NCBI GenBank assembly: GCA_934650095.1
Contig: CAKUFT010000028.1
Span: forward strand, 1-19,195
From: an uncultured Collinsella sp.
GTDB lineage: Bacteria; Actinomycetota; Coriobacteriia; Coriobacteriales; Coriobacteriaceae
Direction: 5' to 3'
DNA: 19,195 bases
Each line of letters opens with the position of its first letter. The stretch's first letter is position 1. The notes beneath the pieces were generated by a model. The model searched no databases. It was not told the origin of the DNA and was given only the letters and a program-made list of their open reading frames with translations. The position numbers were made by a program, and so were the translations under genes. Below, piece by piece: positions 1 through 7,062 of the stretch.

Positions 1-1313
1 GTAAAGCCGCGCTTCGAGAAGATCGCGTAGCTTTTGCGCTGCCGCCTAAAGAGTTCGCTTCGGTACACGAGCTTTTCAAGAACATCCTCGCCCACCGGCT
101 CGTTGCGCCATTTGCATTCTGCAAAGAGCGCTGTACCCTCCCCGTCATCGACAATCAAATCGATCTCTTCCTGCGTGCGCGTTCGGTTGTCCGTTCCCCA
201 CCAGCGGCCAACGGTTGCCGGCACCACATCGAGCTCGCCTGCGCGCACAAGCTCATACACGTACTGCCGGCAGATAAGCTCAAATACCGCACCCATATAA
301 TCAGACAGGTGCGGCTCGATGCGACCATACGCCATCTCGGCCATGCCGTTTTGAATCAGCCCTATGTTCTGCGGCACAAACCGATACCAGAACCTGAACA
401 TCTGATCGCACAGCTGGTACACAGTCCGCTTGTTGCTCGTCTCGTTGAGCGGCAACTCGCGCTCGACGATGCCAAGCGATATCAGCTTATCGACATACAT
501 TTTTACGTTGCTTGCCGGGATTCCCGCGGCACCAGAGATCTCCGAAAGCTTCGAGCGCCCCTGGGCAATTGCTTGCACAATGGCGTCGTATTGCTCAGGA
601 TTGCGACACTCTTGTAGCAGCAGGTTGCTCGGCTCTTCAAAGAGATAGCCCGAGGGGTTAAGGAACAGGCGCTTGATGTTGTCTTTGAGCGACACCGTTG
701 GGTCAATCTTCTCGACATAAGCGGGAATACCGCCCGTCATGCCATAACAAACTGCCGCGCCCTCGCGATCCATGCTGTACCACAAGTCGAGCGTCGTCAA
801 AAAGTCGAGCGGCATGATTTTGAACTGCGCCGTTCGCCTGCCGTAGAGCGGGCTCTCGTAGCCCAGCACCTGCTCTTCCATAAACGAAAGCGACGACCCG
901 CACAGGATAAGCATGAGCTTGGTCTCTTTGTACAAGTGGTCGATTTTTTCTTGCAGCAACGAGCTGACCTCGGGGCACGACTGAGCCAGATAGGGGTACT
1001 CATCGATTACAACGACCAGACGGTTCTCGCGCGACATGGCGGCAAGCGCATCGAATGCCTCGTCGAAAGATCGGAACGACAGGGCCGCTGCCCCCGTCTG
1101 GCCGGCAAGTATCGCTTGGCTGAAGTACTGCAGATTCGCCTCCGCATTGGTGCGACGAGCCTGAAAGTAAATGGCGCGCTTACCCTGAATGAACTCCGTG
1201 ATAAGGCGCGTCTTGCCCACGCGACGGCGGCCGTAAATCACAGGCATCTCAAAGGAATCTGAGTTGCAGAGCCGATTGAGCTCGGACATCTCCATTGTTC
1301 TGCCGATAAACAT
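1..1313 (-). CDS. DUF234-type AAA+ ATPase (ATPase_2 family) with C-terminal nuclease-like domain, partial
   Basis: The reading frame opens at the ATG at 1313 and stays open to the left edge, giving 437 visible residues; the C-terminus is cut off. Residues 28-35 are a Walker A motif (GRRRVGKT) and residues 99-106 a Walker B (LVVVIDEY). A winged-helix-like stretch follows at about 245-300 (KLSEISGAAGIPASNVKMYV). The C-terminal part shows the E-x-D...E-x-K pattern of a PD-(D/E)XK nuclease fold (E383, D385, E399, K401), as in the DUF234 domain that follows this ATPase type. A Shine-Dalgarno-like GAAGG lies just upstream. Proteins of this family are common in anaerobes and archaea and have no well-established role; mobile-element or defence functions are only conjecture. 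The gene is isolated, with an inverted repeat and a hairpin array upstream. Family call firm, function unknown. Confidence 0.9.
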   Translation of the reverse strand, partial: MFIGRTMEMSELNRLCNSDSFEMPVIYGRRRVGKTRLITEFIQGKRAIYFQARRTNAEANLQYFSQAILAGQTGAAALSFRSFDEAFDALAAMSRENRLVVVIDEYPYLAQSCPEVSSLLQEKIDHLYKETKLMLILCGSSLSFMEEQVLGYESPLYGRRTAQFKIMPLDFLTTLDLWYSMDREGAAVCYGMTGGIPAYVEKIDPTVSLKDNIKRLFLNPSGYLFEEPSNLLLQECRNPEQYDAIVQAIAQGRSKLSEISGAAGIPASNVKMYVDKLISLGIVERELPLNETSNKRTVYQLCDQMFRFWYRFVPQNIGLIQNGMAEMAYGRIEPHLSDYMGAVFELICRQYVYELVRAGELDVVPATVGRWWGTDNRTRTQEEIDLIVDDGEGTALFAECKWRNEPVGEDVLEKLVYRSELFRRQRKSYAIFSKRGF

Positions 1314-1336
1314 GGGCGCACCTTCTATCCTCTACA

Positions 1337-1382
1337 TTATAGCTAGCTATATTATAGCTGCTTATAATATAGCTAGCTATAA
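1337..1382. promoter_or_regulatory. Perfect 20-bp inverted repeat with nested palindromes in the ATPase promoter region
   Basis: Arms 1337-1356 and 1363-1382 are exact reverse complements separated by GCTGCT. Each arm contains the self-complementary 14-mer TATAGCTAGCTATA (1338-1351 and 1368-1381), centred 30 bp apart, about three helical turns. The block is very AT-rich against a GC-rich genome and starts 24 bp upstream of the ATPase ATG. On the minus strand TATAAT occurs at 1336-1341 and 1351-1356, so a promoter probably lies inside the repeat. The most likely role is a double operator for a dimeric repressor; an extruding cruciform is possible. Confidence 0.7.
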
Positions 1383-1433
1383 CGTGATAAGTGCTTGTTT
1401 CCTGAGAAGCCTTGTTGGCTCGTTGCCAAAAGC

Positions 1434-1757
1434 GGGACGTACTTTCCGCTTGGAGCCTCGCCGGGAACGCGCAACCCAGTTTGAAGATTGATTCTGGGAC
1501 GCATTTTCCGCCTGGAGCCGATCCGGAAAGTGCGTCCCACTTTGGGGCCGAAAACTGGGACACACTTTCCGCTGGAAGCTCAACGGGAAAGCGTGTCCCA
1601 CTCTGGGGTCGAAAAATGGGACGAAATTTCCCCGAGCAGCCCCTTTGGGAAACGGGGGACCACTTTGGAGCCCAATTCCGGGATGCATTTTCCACTTGGG
1701 GCCCTACGGGAAAGCGCGTCCCGCTTTGGAGCCAAATTCTGGGACGCATTTTCTGCC
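1434..1757. repeat. Hairpin-module array 1 (five full units plus one half unit, 61-62-bp period)
   Basis: Units begin at GGGA at 1434, 1496, 1557, 1618, 1680 and 1741. A unit is a left arm like GGGACGCATTTTCC, a 14-16-nt loop, a right arm like GGGAAAGCGCGTCCC, and a 17-19-nt linker such as ACTTTGGAGCCAAATTCT. The arms pair into stems of about 14 bp. The unit at 1557 pairs GGGACAC with GTGTCCC where others pair GGGACGC with GCGTCCC, a compensatory change. The first unit is degenerate. The last, at 1741, has only its left arm and faces the terminator of the downstream minus-strand gene. The 61-62-bp period shifts reading frame from unit to unit, so the ORFs here are not coding. Confidence 0.93.
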
Positions 1758-1788
1758 GGCGGCCCACACGGCACTGGCTACCCACCCG

Positions 1789-1829
1789 ACAAAAGAAGGG
1801 CCCCGCTCCAGCCATTCGGAACGGGGCCC
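1789..1829 (-). terminator. Rho-independent terminator of the OYE-family reductase gene
   Basis: An 8-bp GC stem (GGGCCCCG 1798-1805 pairing with CGGGGCCC 1822-1829), extended by three pairs after one mismatch, is followed on the minus strand by CTTCTTTTG. It starts about 40 bp beyond the stop codon of the reductase gene. Confidence 0.85.
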
Positions 1830-1870
1830 AATCTTTCAACCCATCGCGGCGACGCTATCGCCCGCCAACC

Positions 1871-3880
1871 TTAGATGTTAAGGCCAGCCTCGTAGCCCTC
1901 GCGGCTCGCAACCACGGCGTTGCCGGCCTTGACGGCGCAGCCGACCACCTGCACGTTGTCACAGTACTTGTGCGCGGCCTCCTCGAGCGGGTTGTACGCC
2001 TTGTAGCCAAAGGCCGAAATCACGGTCGACGCCGGCAGGCTGTGCTCAACGCCCTCGGCATCCTTGTACACCACGGCAAAGCCCGTGCCTGCACCCTCGT
2101 CCTTGCCGGCCTCGCCCGACCAGCTGGCGATGGAGCTATCGACCTCAACGCCGCTCTCGACACGCTGAACGGTAGCGTTGACGTGGGACTTAACCCCGGC
2201 CGCCGCCATCATGCCCATGAAGGCGCCCTTGGTGATAGGCATCATGTCGAGGCACAGCTCGCCGCGCATCTCGACCACCGTGACGTCATCGCGATAGGCA
2301 GCCACGAACTCGGCGGTCTCGGCGCCGACCTCGCCGCCACCGCAGACCACAACAGGACCGGGCTTGACGACGACATGGCCCAGCAGCACGTCCTCTGCCG
2401 ACACGGCGTTCTCGATACCCGGGATAGGCGGCGTAAGCGGCTTGGCACCCGTGGCGACAACTACGGCATCGGGCGCGAAATCGGCGATGAGCTGCTCGTC
2501 GACCTCGGTGTTAAGGTGCATGGGCACCTGGAGTGCCTCAAGCTCGGCGCGCAGAGCGCTCACATAGGTCGAAAGCTCGCCTTTGCCCGTCGGGTAGGCA
2601 GCCGAGCGGAACTGGCCGCCGAGCGATTCCTGCGCCTCGAAGACCTCAACAGAATGACCGCGCTCGGCAGCCGTCTTGGCGGCCTGCAGGCCGGCAGGAC
2701 CGGCGCCGATAACCATGACACGCTTGCAATCGGACTCGGCAACGGGCGCCATATCGTTCTCGTACTCACGACCGACACGCGTGTTGACCAGACAGGTGAC
2801 TTCGCCGTCGATATAGAGCGGGAACTCGCAGCCCTGCAGGCAGCCGATGCACTGATGAACCTCGCACATGCGGCCGGCGCGCGCCTTGGCGGGCATATGC
2901 GGATCGGCAAGAGAGCCGCGGCCCATGGCAACAAAGTCGCAGGTACCCATCTTAAGAAGCGTATCGGCCATACCGGGGTCGTTCACGCGGTTGGACAGAA
3001 TCACGGGGATGTCCACGACCTCGCGGATCTTGGCGCAGCGGTCGGCGTTGACGGCGTGCGGGGTAAACATGGGGGCAATAACCTGGTCGGTCGGCTTGCT
3101 CGCGTACATGCCGTTGGAGCAGTTGATGGCGTCGAAGCCAATCTCCTCAAGATGACGGCACAGCTGCAGCGTCTCGGCAATGGTGCGGCCGCCGGGAACC
3201 ATGTCGTCGCTCGAGACGCGCACGATCATCGCGAAGTCCTCGCCCACCTTGGCGCGCACGGCCGCGATAATCTCGTCGACGATGCGCACTCGATTGCAGA
3301 AGCTACCGCCATACTGGTCGACGCGACGGTTGACCGCCGGCGAGAGAAACTCGGAAAGCAGGTAGCCGTGAGCGCAGTGGAGTTCCATGCCGTCAAAACC
3401 AGCCTGCTGGGCACGCGCTGCGGCGGAGGCAAAATCGGCTACAAGCTGATGGATCTCATCCACGGTCATCTCGCGCGCAAGGCTCTGGCAAGCGGGGCAG
3501 GTAGTGGCGCTAGGCGCGACCACGTCAAGCCCGCCAGCCGCCTGCGGCATAACCTGGCGACCGGGGTGGTACATCTGGCAGACGATCTTCGCACCAGCCT
3601 CGTGCACGGCGTCGACCAGGCGCTTGTTGCCCTCAATCTGATCATCGTTGTACAGGCCCGGAATGCGCGTGTAACCCTTGCGACCCTTCTGAACGGCGTA
3701 GTCCTCGGTGATGAGCAGGCCCCAGCCACCGCGCGCCTTCTCGACCATGTACTTGATGTAGCGCTCCGTGATGATGCCATCGTGGGTGCAGTAGTTGGTG
3801 ACCATGGCGGGCACCACCAGGCGATTGGGCACCTCCACGGTACCAATCTTCATGGGCGAAAACAGAGTGTCGTAGTTCAT
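1871..3880 (-). CDS. Old-yellow-enzyme family FMN/FAD/[4Fe-4S] oxidoreductase (enoate reductase / 2,4-dienoyl-CoA reductase type)
   Basis: A 669-residue protein with the three-part plan of 2-enoate reductase, 2,4-dienoyl-CoA reductase and the bile-acid enzymes BaiCD and BaiH. An N-terminal OYE TIM barrel (about 1-335) carries the HCAHGY active-site segment (H168, H171, Y173). A [4Fe-4S] site follows at C344, C347, C351 and C363 (CIGCLQGC, then C after 11 residues). Next are an FAD dinucleotide fold (GAGPAG 392-397) and a nested NAD(P)H fold (GGGEVG 514-519). Members of the family reduce activated C=C bonds of enoates, dienoyl-CoAs or steroids with NAD(P)H in the cytoplasm. The substrate cannot be read from sequence. 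AGGAGG stands 6 bp before the ATG. The gene is monocistronic, divergent from a MerR-type regulator, and ends in a good terminator. No membrane segment or signal peptide is seen. Confidence 0.9.
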   Translation of the reverse strand: MNYDTLFSPMKIGTVEVPNRLVVPAMVTNYCTHDGIITERYIKYMVEKARGGWGLLITEDYAVQKGRKGYTRIPGLYNDDQIEGNKRLVDAVHEAGAKIVCQMYHPGRQVMPQAAGGLDVVAPSATTCPACQSLAREMTVDEIHQLVADFASAAARAQQAGFDGMELHCAHGYLLSEFLSPAVNRRVDQYGGSFCNRVRIVDEIIAAVRAKVGEDFAMIVRVSSDDMVPGGRTIAETLQLCRHLEEIGFDAINCSNGMYASKPTDQVIAPMFTPHAVNADRCAKIREVVDIPVILSNRVNDPGMADTLLKMGTCDFVAMGRGSLADPHMPAKARAGRMCEVHQCIGCLQGCEFPLYIDGEVTCLVNTRVGREYENDMAPVAESDCKRVMVIGAGPAGLQAAKTAAERGHSVEVFEAQESLGGQFRSAAYPTGKGELSTYVSALRAELEALQVPMHLNTEVDEQLIADFAPDAVVVATGAKPLTPPIPGIENAVSAEDVLLGHVVVKPGPVVVCGGGEVGAETAEFVAAYRDDVTVVEMRGELCLDMMPITKGAFMGMMAAAGVKSHVNATVQRVESGVEVDSSIASWSGEAGKDEGAGTGFAVVYKDAEGVEHSLPASTVISAFGYKAYNPLEEAAHKYCDNVQVVGCAVKAGNAVVASREGYEAGLNI

Positions 3881-3966
3881 ACTTGCCTCCTAAATTTCTG
3901 CCGACAACCCCGCAAGCGCGCAGCCGTCGGCGCCGTGGGGCCCCTCACCCCGCGTACAATAGCCCT

Positions 3967-3997
3967 ATGTTCAAGTAGGGGGTTACCCCCAGGTCAA
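3967..3997 (-). promoter_or_regulatory. MerR-type promoter/operator for the reductase gene
   Basis: On the minus strand TTGACC (3997-3992) is followed by a 19-bp spacer holding the palindrome GGGGGTAACCCCC (3990-3978), then GAACAT (3972-3967) as a weak -10. An over-long 19-20-bp spacer filled by a dyad is the hallmark of promoters that MerR-family activators twist into register. The predicted transcript would start about 80 nt before the reductase ATG. TACAAT at 3955-3960 on the plus strand could be the -10 of the regulator's own promoter, but no good -35 was seen. Confidence 0.75.
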
Positions 3998-4026
3998 GGC
4001 CCAAAGGATCTTTAGGAGGCTCAAAG

Positions 4027-4848
4027 ATGCGCTGCACGCAAAAGGAGATCCGAGAAAAGCTCGGCATCACACGCGACACTCTGCGCTTCTATGAGCAAAA
4101 GGGCATCATCCAACCCGAAGTCGACCCCGCAAACGGGTATCGCTATTACGATGATTGGCAGGTCAACCTGCTGTGGGATTGCAAGCTCTACCAGTCGATG
4201 GGTTTTTCTCTCACCGAGATTCAGCAGATCTTGGCAAGCGACGAGCTGCCGACAATCCAGCGGCGCATTCAGCGCCGGGTAGACGAGGTGGAACGCGAGC
4301 TCGAGCGCAAGAAAATGGAACTCGCGCTCATGCGCCAGCATGTCGAGGATATGGAGCGTGCGCCCAGGGAGCTTGGGTGCATTAAGCTCTCGCATTTTGA
4401 CGGCTACGCCTATGTCCCCGTGCGCGAGAACCACGGCTTTCGCCAAGATGTCGACCCGGGCGCCGTGGCTTTCATGAACGCCAACATGTCCATTATGCAG
4501 CCGGTATTCTGGTTTCCTCAGCATGACCGCGATCATTATTACTGGGGCTATGCCATGGATCCGGCGATGTTTGAAGCAGTTGCTGGGATGGAGCATTCCA
4601 AAGACAGCCGCGAAGAGGACAGCAGCCCAGATGGGTTCACCATTATCGAAGCTGCTCCGGCACTTGAGACCTGGTTGGACGCCGGCAACCGCTGGAGTTT
4701 TGGACTCGACCTCTTTGCCGGCCTTGTCGCCGAGGCACACGCGCGCGGCCTCGAGCCACGCGGGGAAATTTGCGGAGACTTGGTCGCCCGCGCCCACAGC
4801 GAACATGGCTACCACCGCTACCTGCATGTGTTTTTGCCCTTGCAGTAA
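4027..4848 (+). CDS. MerR-family transcriptional regulator with C-terminal effector-binding domain
   Basis: 273 residues. Residues 1-70 form the MerR winged helix (KEIREKLGITRDTLRFYEQKG, then NGYRYYDDWQVNLL). Residues 75-112 are a charged dimerisation helix (RRVDEVERELERKKMELALM). From about residue 115 to the end is a ligand-sensing domain resembling the GyrI-like/BmrR fold, ending in HGYHRYLHVFLPL. No cysteine pattern of the metal-sensing MerR members is apparent, so an organic ligand is likely. AGGAGG at 4014-4019 precedes the ATG by 7 bp. The gene diverges from the OYE-family reductase and a MerR operator lies between them, so it probably activates that gene, perhaps in response to its substrate. 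The pairing is inference; the family is clear. Confidence 0.92.
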   Translation: MRCTQKEIREKLGITRDTLRFYEQKGIIQPEVDPANGYRYYDDWQVNLLWDCKLYQSMGFSLTEIQQILASDELPTIQRRIQRRVDEVERELERKKMELALMRQHVEDMERAPRELGCIKLSHFDGYAYVPVRENHGFRQDVDPGAVAFMNANMSIMQPVFWFPQHDRDHYYWGYAMDPAMFEAVAGMEHSKDSREEDSSPDGFTIIEAAPALETWLDAGNRWSFGLDLFAGLVAEAHARGLEPRGEICGDLVARAHSEHGYHRYLHVFLPLQ

Positions 4849-4881
4849 GGCGGAAGGCATTGCCCACGCGGCGACCGAAAT

Positions 4882-5055
4882 GGGGCACCGCTTCCGCTTG
4901 AAGACGAGTCGGAAAGCGTGTCCCACTTTGAGCTCCGATTCCGGGATGCATTTTCCGCTGGAGCCGGTTTAGGAAAGCGCATCCCACTCTGGAGCCGAAT
5001 TCTGGGACGCGTTTTCCCGAGCGGGCTCTTTGGGAAAATGCATCCCACTCTGGCC
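4882..5055. repeat. Hairpin-module array 2 (three units)
   Basis: Units begin at 4882, 4943 and 5004 (61-bp period), 34 bp after the MerR-gene stop codon. The unit at 4943 pairs GGGATGC with GCATCCC, a compensatory variant of GGGACGC/GCGTCCC. The unit at 5004 forms a stem of GGGACGCGTTTTCCC with GGGAAAATGCATCCC, all paired except one C-A mismatch and one wobble. The first unit has a decayed left arm. Same family as the arrays at 1434 and 6385. Confidence 0.9.
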
Positions 5056-5098
5056 GCCGGCCCAACGCTCATATCACACGTCCTTGAGCATGTGCTCA

Positions 5099-5132
5099 GC
5101 AGTTTCAATACAGCAGGAAAACTGCCGTTTTT
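5099..5132 (+). terminator. Possible weak terminator after the MerR gene and array 2
   Basis: GCAGTTT (5099-5105) pairs with AAACTGC (5119-5125) around a 13-nt loop, followed by CGTTTTTC. The stem is short and the loop long, so this is tentative. It would end transcripts that read through array 2. Confidence 0.4.
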
Positions 5133-5342
5133 CGGAAAAGTACACGTCCCTAAACTTACCTGGTTTTCATAACTTTCGACCGTTCACGGGTGCCGATTAC
5201 CACTCGCCGATTCAGTTTCAAAATACGACGTCAAAACAGGCCATCTACCTGCATGGTTAGATTTTGGTCAGCTTTTGGTCAGCTGAGCGGCAAGTTCCAG
5301 CTGATACGTTTTCGCTACCCCAAAAATAGGAGGCGGTAGCCC
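5133..5342 (+). promoter_or_regulatory. Upstream region of the AbiEi/DUF559-like gene with a tandem 11-bp repeat
   Basis: TTTTGGTCAGC occurs twice head to tail at 5262-5272 and 5273-5283, and the second copy runs into the palindrome TCAGCTGA (5279-5286). AGGAGG at 5328-5333 gives a strong ribosome site 9 bp before the ATG at 5343. No convincing -35/-10 pair was identified. The tandem repeat could be an operator. The rest of the stretch shows nothing recognisable. Confidence 0.5.
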
Positions 5343-6341
5343 ATGGCGCATTGCAACGACCAACTCATCGATCAGCTACTAACTCAAGCCGAGCAGGAAG
5401 GACGATGCCTGATTCCCCCAAGCACGGCGATTCGGAAGGCACTGCTGCGACGCATCGGCAATGCGATCGTCTCGCCCATGCCGGGACTGTTCGCACGCAA
5501 GACACGTTGGGAAGAGCTCAACCGAGCGCAGCGCCATGTCGAGATTGTCCGCGCCCTTGCGATACAGCATCCCGAGTGGACCTTTTGCTCCTACTCAGCA
5601 GCTTGTCTGCTAGGTCTCGAAGTCTCGTGGCGGCACCTGAACGTCGTGCATGTCTGCAGTGAGACAAAGCCGTCAGCTCGCCCGGGCGCACGGATCCAGC
5701 GGCACCGGACCGAGCCAGCCGGCGCGATAGACCAAGGCGGCATATCGATAACGCCGCCCATCCAAACGGTAACGGATTGTCTGCTGCAGACCGGTTTTGC
5801 CGATGGCATGCCCATTGCCGATTCGGCGATCTCAAAGCTCGGCCTTACGCGCGAGCAGCTGATGGAAGCAGTCGAAAAACGGGCAGGCGCTCGCAACGGT
5901 CGCGCGGCGCGTACTGCGCTCACCACGCTGCAATATGCCGACGCGCGCGCCGAAAGCGGCGGGGAATCAGTCGCTCGAGCCGTCATGATCGAGACGGGCT
6001 TTGCGCCCGACCGGCTCCAGTATGAGCTGACGGATCCCTTCGATTCGACCGAGAGCATGCGAACGGATTTTGCCTGGGAGCGTCAAGCCAGGGAGCTCAC
6101 GCTGGGCGAACTCGACAGCTTCGTCAAATACACCGACCAGGCCATGCTCGCGGGGCGCACTACGGCCGAGACGCTCGTTGCCGAACGTCAGCGCGAGGCA
6201 CACCTATCGCTCTACGGCCATCCGCTCATCCGCTTTACCATGAACGAAGTCCGCTCGGCAGGGGTCTTGGCGAAGAAGCTGCAAACGGCAGGGGTCAGGC
6301 AGACCGCACTACCGACATGGCTCAACGACGTGGACTTGTAG
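5343..6341 (+). CDS. AbiEi-antitoxin-like / DUF559 (Vsr-like) domain protein, orphan
   Basis: 332 residues. The N-terminal half resembles the winged-helix and AbiEi-like regions of actinobacterial proteins: ARKTRWEELNRAQRHVEIVRALA, then WTFCSYSAACLLGLE, then ITPPIQTVTDCLL. The C-terminal part (about 205-320) follows the layout of the Vsr/DUF559 endonuclease-like domain: ESVARAVMIETGFAPDRLQYEL, MRTDFAW (conserved Asp), GELDSFVKY (E and K of a possible PD-(D/E)XK site), then AERQREAHLSLYGHPLIRFT. The usual core reads DFAW...E-D; here it is GELDSFVKY, so activity is uncertain. No AbiEii-type nucleotidyltransferase toxin gene lies next to it, so a complete type IV toxin-antitoxin pair is not supported. 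The gene stands alone between hairpin arrays 2 and 3. Function unknown; the domain assignment is from pattern memory. Confidence 0.65.
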   Translation: MAHCNDQLIDQLLTQAEQEGRCLIPPSTAIRKALLRRIGNAIVSPMPGLFARKTRWEELNRAQRHVEIVRALAIQHPEWTFCSYSAACLLGLEVSWRHLNVVHVCSETKPSARPGARIQRHRTEPAGAIDQGGISITPPIQTVTDCLLQTGFADGMPIADSAISKLGLTREQLMEAVEKRAGARNGRAARTALTTLQYADARAESGGESVARAVMIETGFAPDRLQYELTDPFDSTESMRTDFAWERQARELTLGELDSFVKYTDQAMLAGRTTAETLVAERQREAHLSLYGHPLIRFTMNEVRSAGVLAKKLQTAGVRQTALPTWLNDVDL

Positions 6342-6384
6342 AGGTTGATGAGCAGCGCATTGACGCATCGCATCTCCCCCATCT

Positions 6385-6958
6385 GGGACACGCTTTCCCA
6401 TTGACCGCTACAACGGAAACCGTGTCCCAGTCTGAGCACTCAAAACGGGACGCACTTTCCAGATGAAGCCCTCAGCGGAAACCACGTCACGGAACAGACG
6501 CTCGAACTGGGATGCAGTTTCCCAAAGTGCACCCAGAGGGAAAGCGCATCCCACTCCAAGCTCAAATTCTGGGACGCAATTTCCCGATGGGGGCCATTTG
6601 GGAAAGTGCATCCCATTCTGAAGCTTGATTCCGGGACGTAGTTTCCCAAAGCGTACCCAAAGGGAAAGCGCGTCCCGCTTTGAGGCTCAGAAATGGGATG
6701 CACTTTCCGCTAGAAGCCTCAACGGGAAAGCGCGTCCCATTCTGAAGCTTGATTCCGGGACGCATTTTCCGCTTGAGGCCCTACGGGAAAGCGCGTCCCA
6801 TTTTGAGGCTTGATTCCGGGATGTATTTTCCGCTTGGGGCCCTACGGGAAAGTGTGTCCCACTCTGGAGTCGAATTCCGGGACGCGGTTTCCGAAGCGAG
6901 CCCAAAGGGAAACTGCGTCCCATTCCGAGTGCCAATTCCGGGACGCGGTTTCCGCTTC
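6385..6958. repeat. Hairpin-module array 3 (nine full units plus one half unit)
   Basis: Units start at 6385, 6447, 6509, 6571, 6633, 6695, 6757, 6818, 6879 and 6940, with a period of 62 bp in the first part and 61 in the last. Stem changes are often compensated: GGGACACG/CGTGTCCC at 6385, GGGATGC/GCATCCC at 6509, GGGACGC/GCGTCCC at 6757. The unit at 6879 forms a 14-bp stem with one wobble. Two loop classes alternate: TTTCCGCTTG-type with CCCTACGGGAAA, and TTTCCCAAAG-type with CCCAAAGGGAAA. The unit at 6447 has a damaged right arm. The last, at 6940, has only its left arm and stops 5 bp short of the T-tract of the xdhD terminator. No ORF here is real. Confidence 0.93.
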
Positions 6959-6962
6959 AAAC

Positions 6963-6993
6963 AAAAAGCCCCGGCTCGCGATGGAGTCGGGGC
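6963..6993 (-). terminator. Rho-independent terminator of the purine cluster (after xdhD)
   Basis: GCCCCG and CTC (6968-6977) pair with GAG and CGGGGC (6984-6993), with one internal mismatch and a 6-nt loop. On the minus strand the stem is followed by TTTTT (6967-6963). It lies 70 bp beyond the stop codon of the XdhD-type gene. Confidence 0.85.
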
Positions 6994-7062
6994 CAAAGGC
7001 GCAGCTTATGCAGTTGATGGTGAGCGCGGACGGCCCGTCAGCAATGCCACCCGCGCTCTACC

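Noticed and set aside
34..1262. Small ORFs in the first 1.3 kb, read as separate genes or a broken gene
   Set aside because: The minus-strand frame from 1313 to the edge is uninterrupted and shows Walker motifs and a DUF234-like end; the small ORFs are other frames.
1249..1881. Overlapping ORFs in several frames over array 1
   Set aside because: They translate the repeat, whose 61-62-bp period changes frame from unit to unit; motifs such as SGTRFP reflect the repeat DNA.
1412..4015. Very long plus-strand ORF (867 codons) opposite the OYE-family gene
   Set aside because: It is the antisense shadow of a well-recognised gene on the minus strand, caused by GC-rich codon use; its translation resembles no family.
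4849..5260. Small ORFs around array 2
   Set aside because: They are made of repeat sequence or cross a terminator-like hairpin, and lack ribosome sites.
6385..6958. CRISPR array
   Set aside because: Units are diverged hairpins with no constant repeat and unique spacer alternation, and no cas genes are present.
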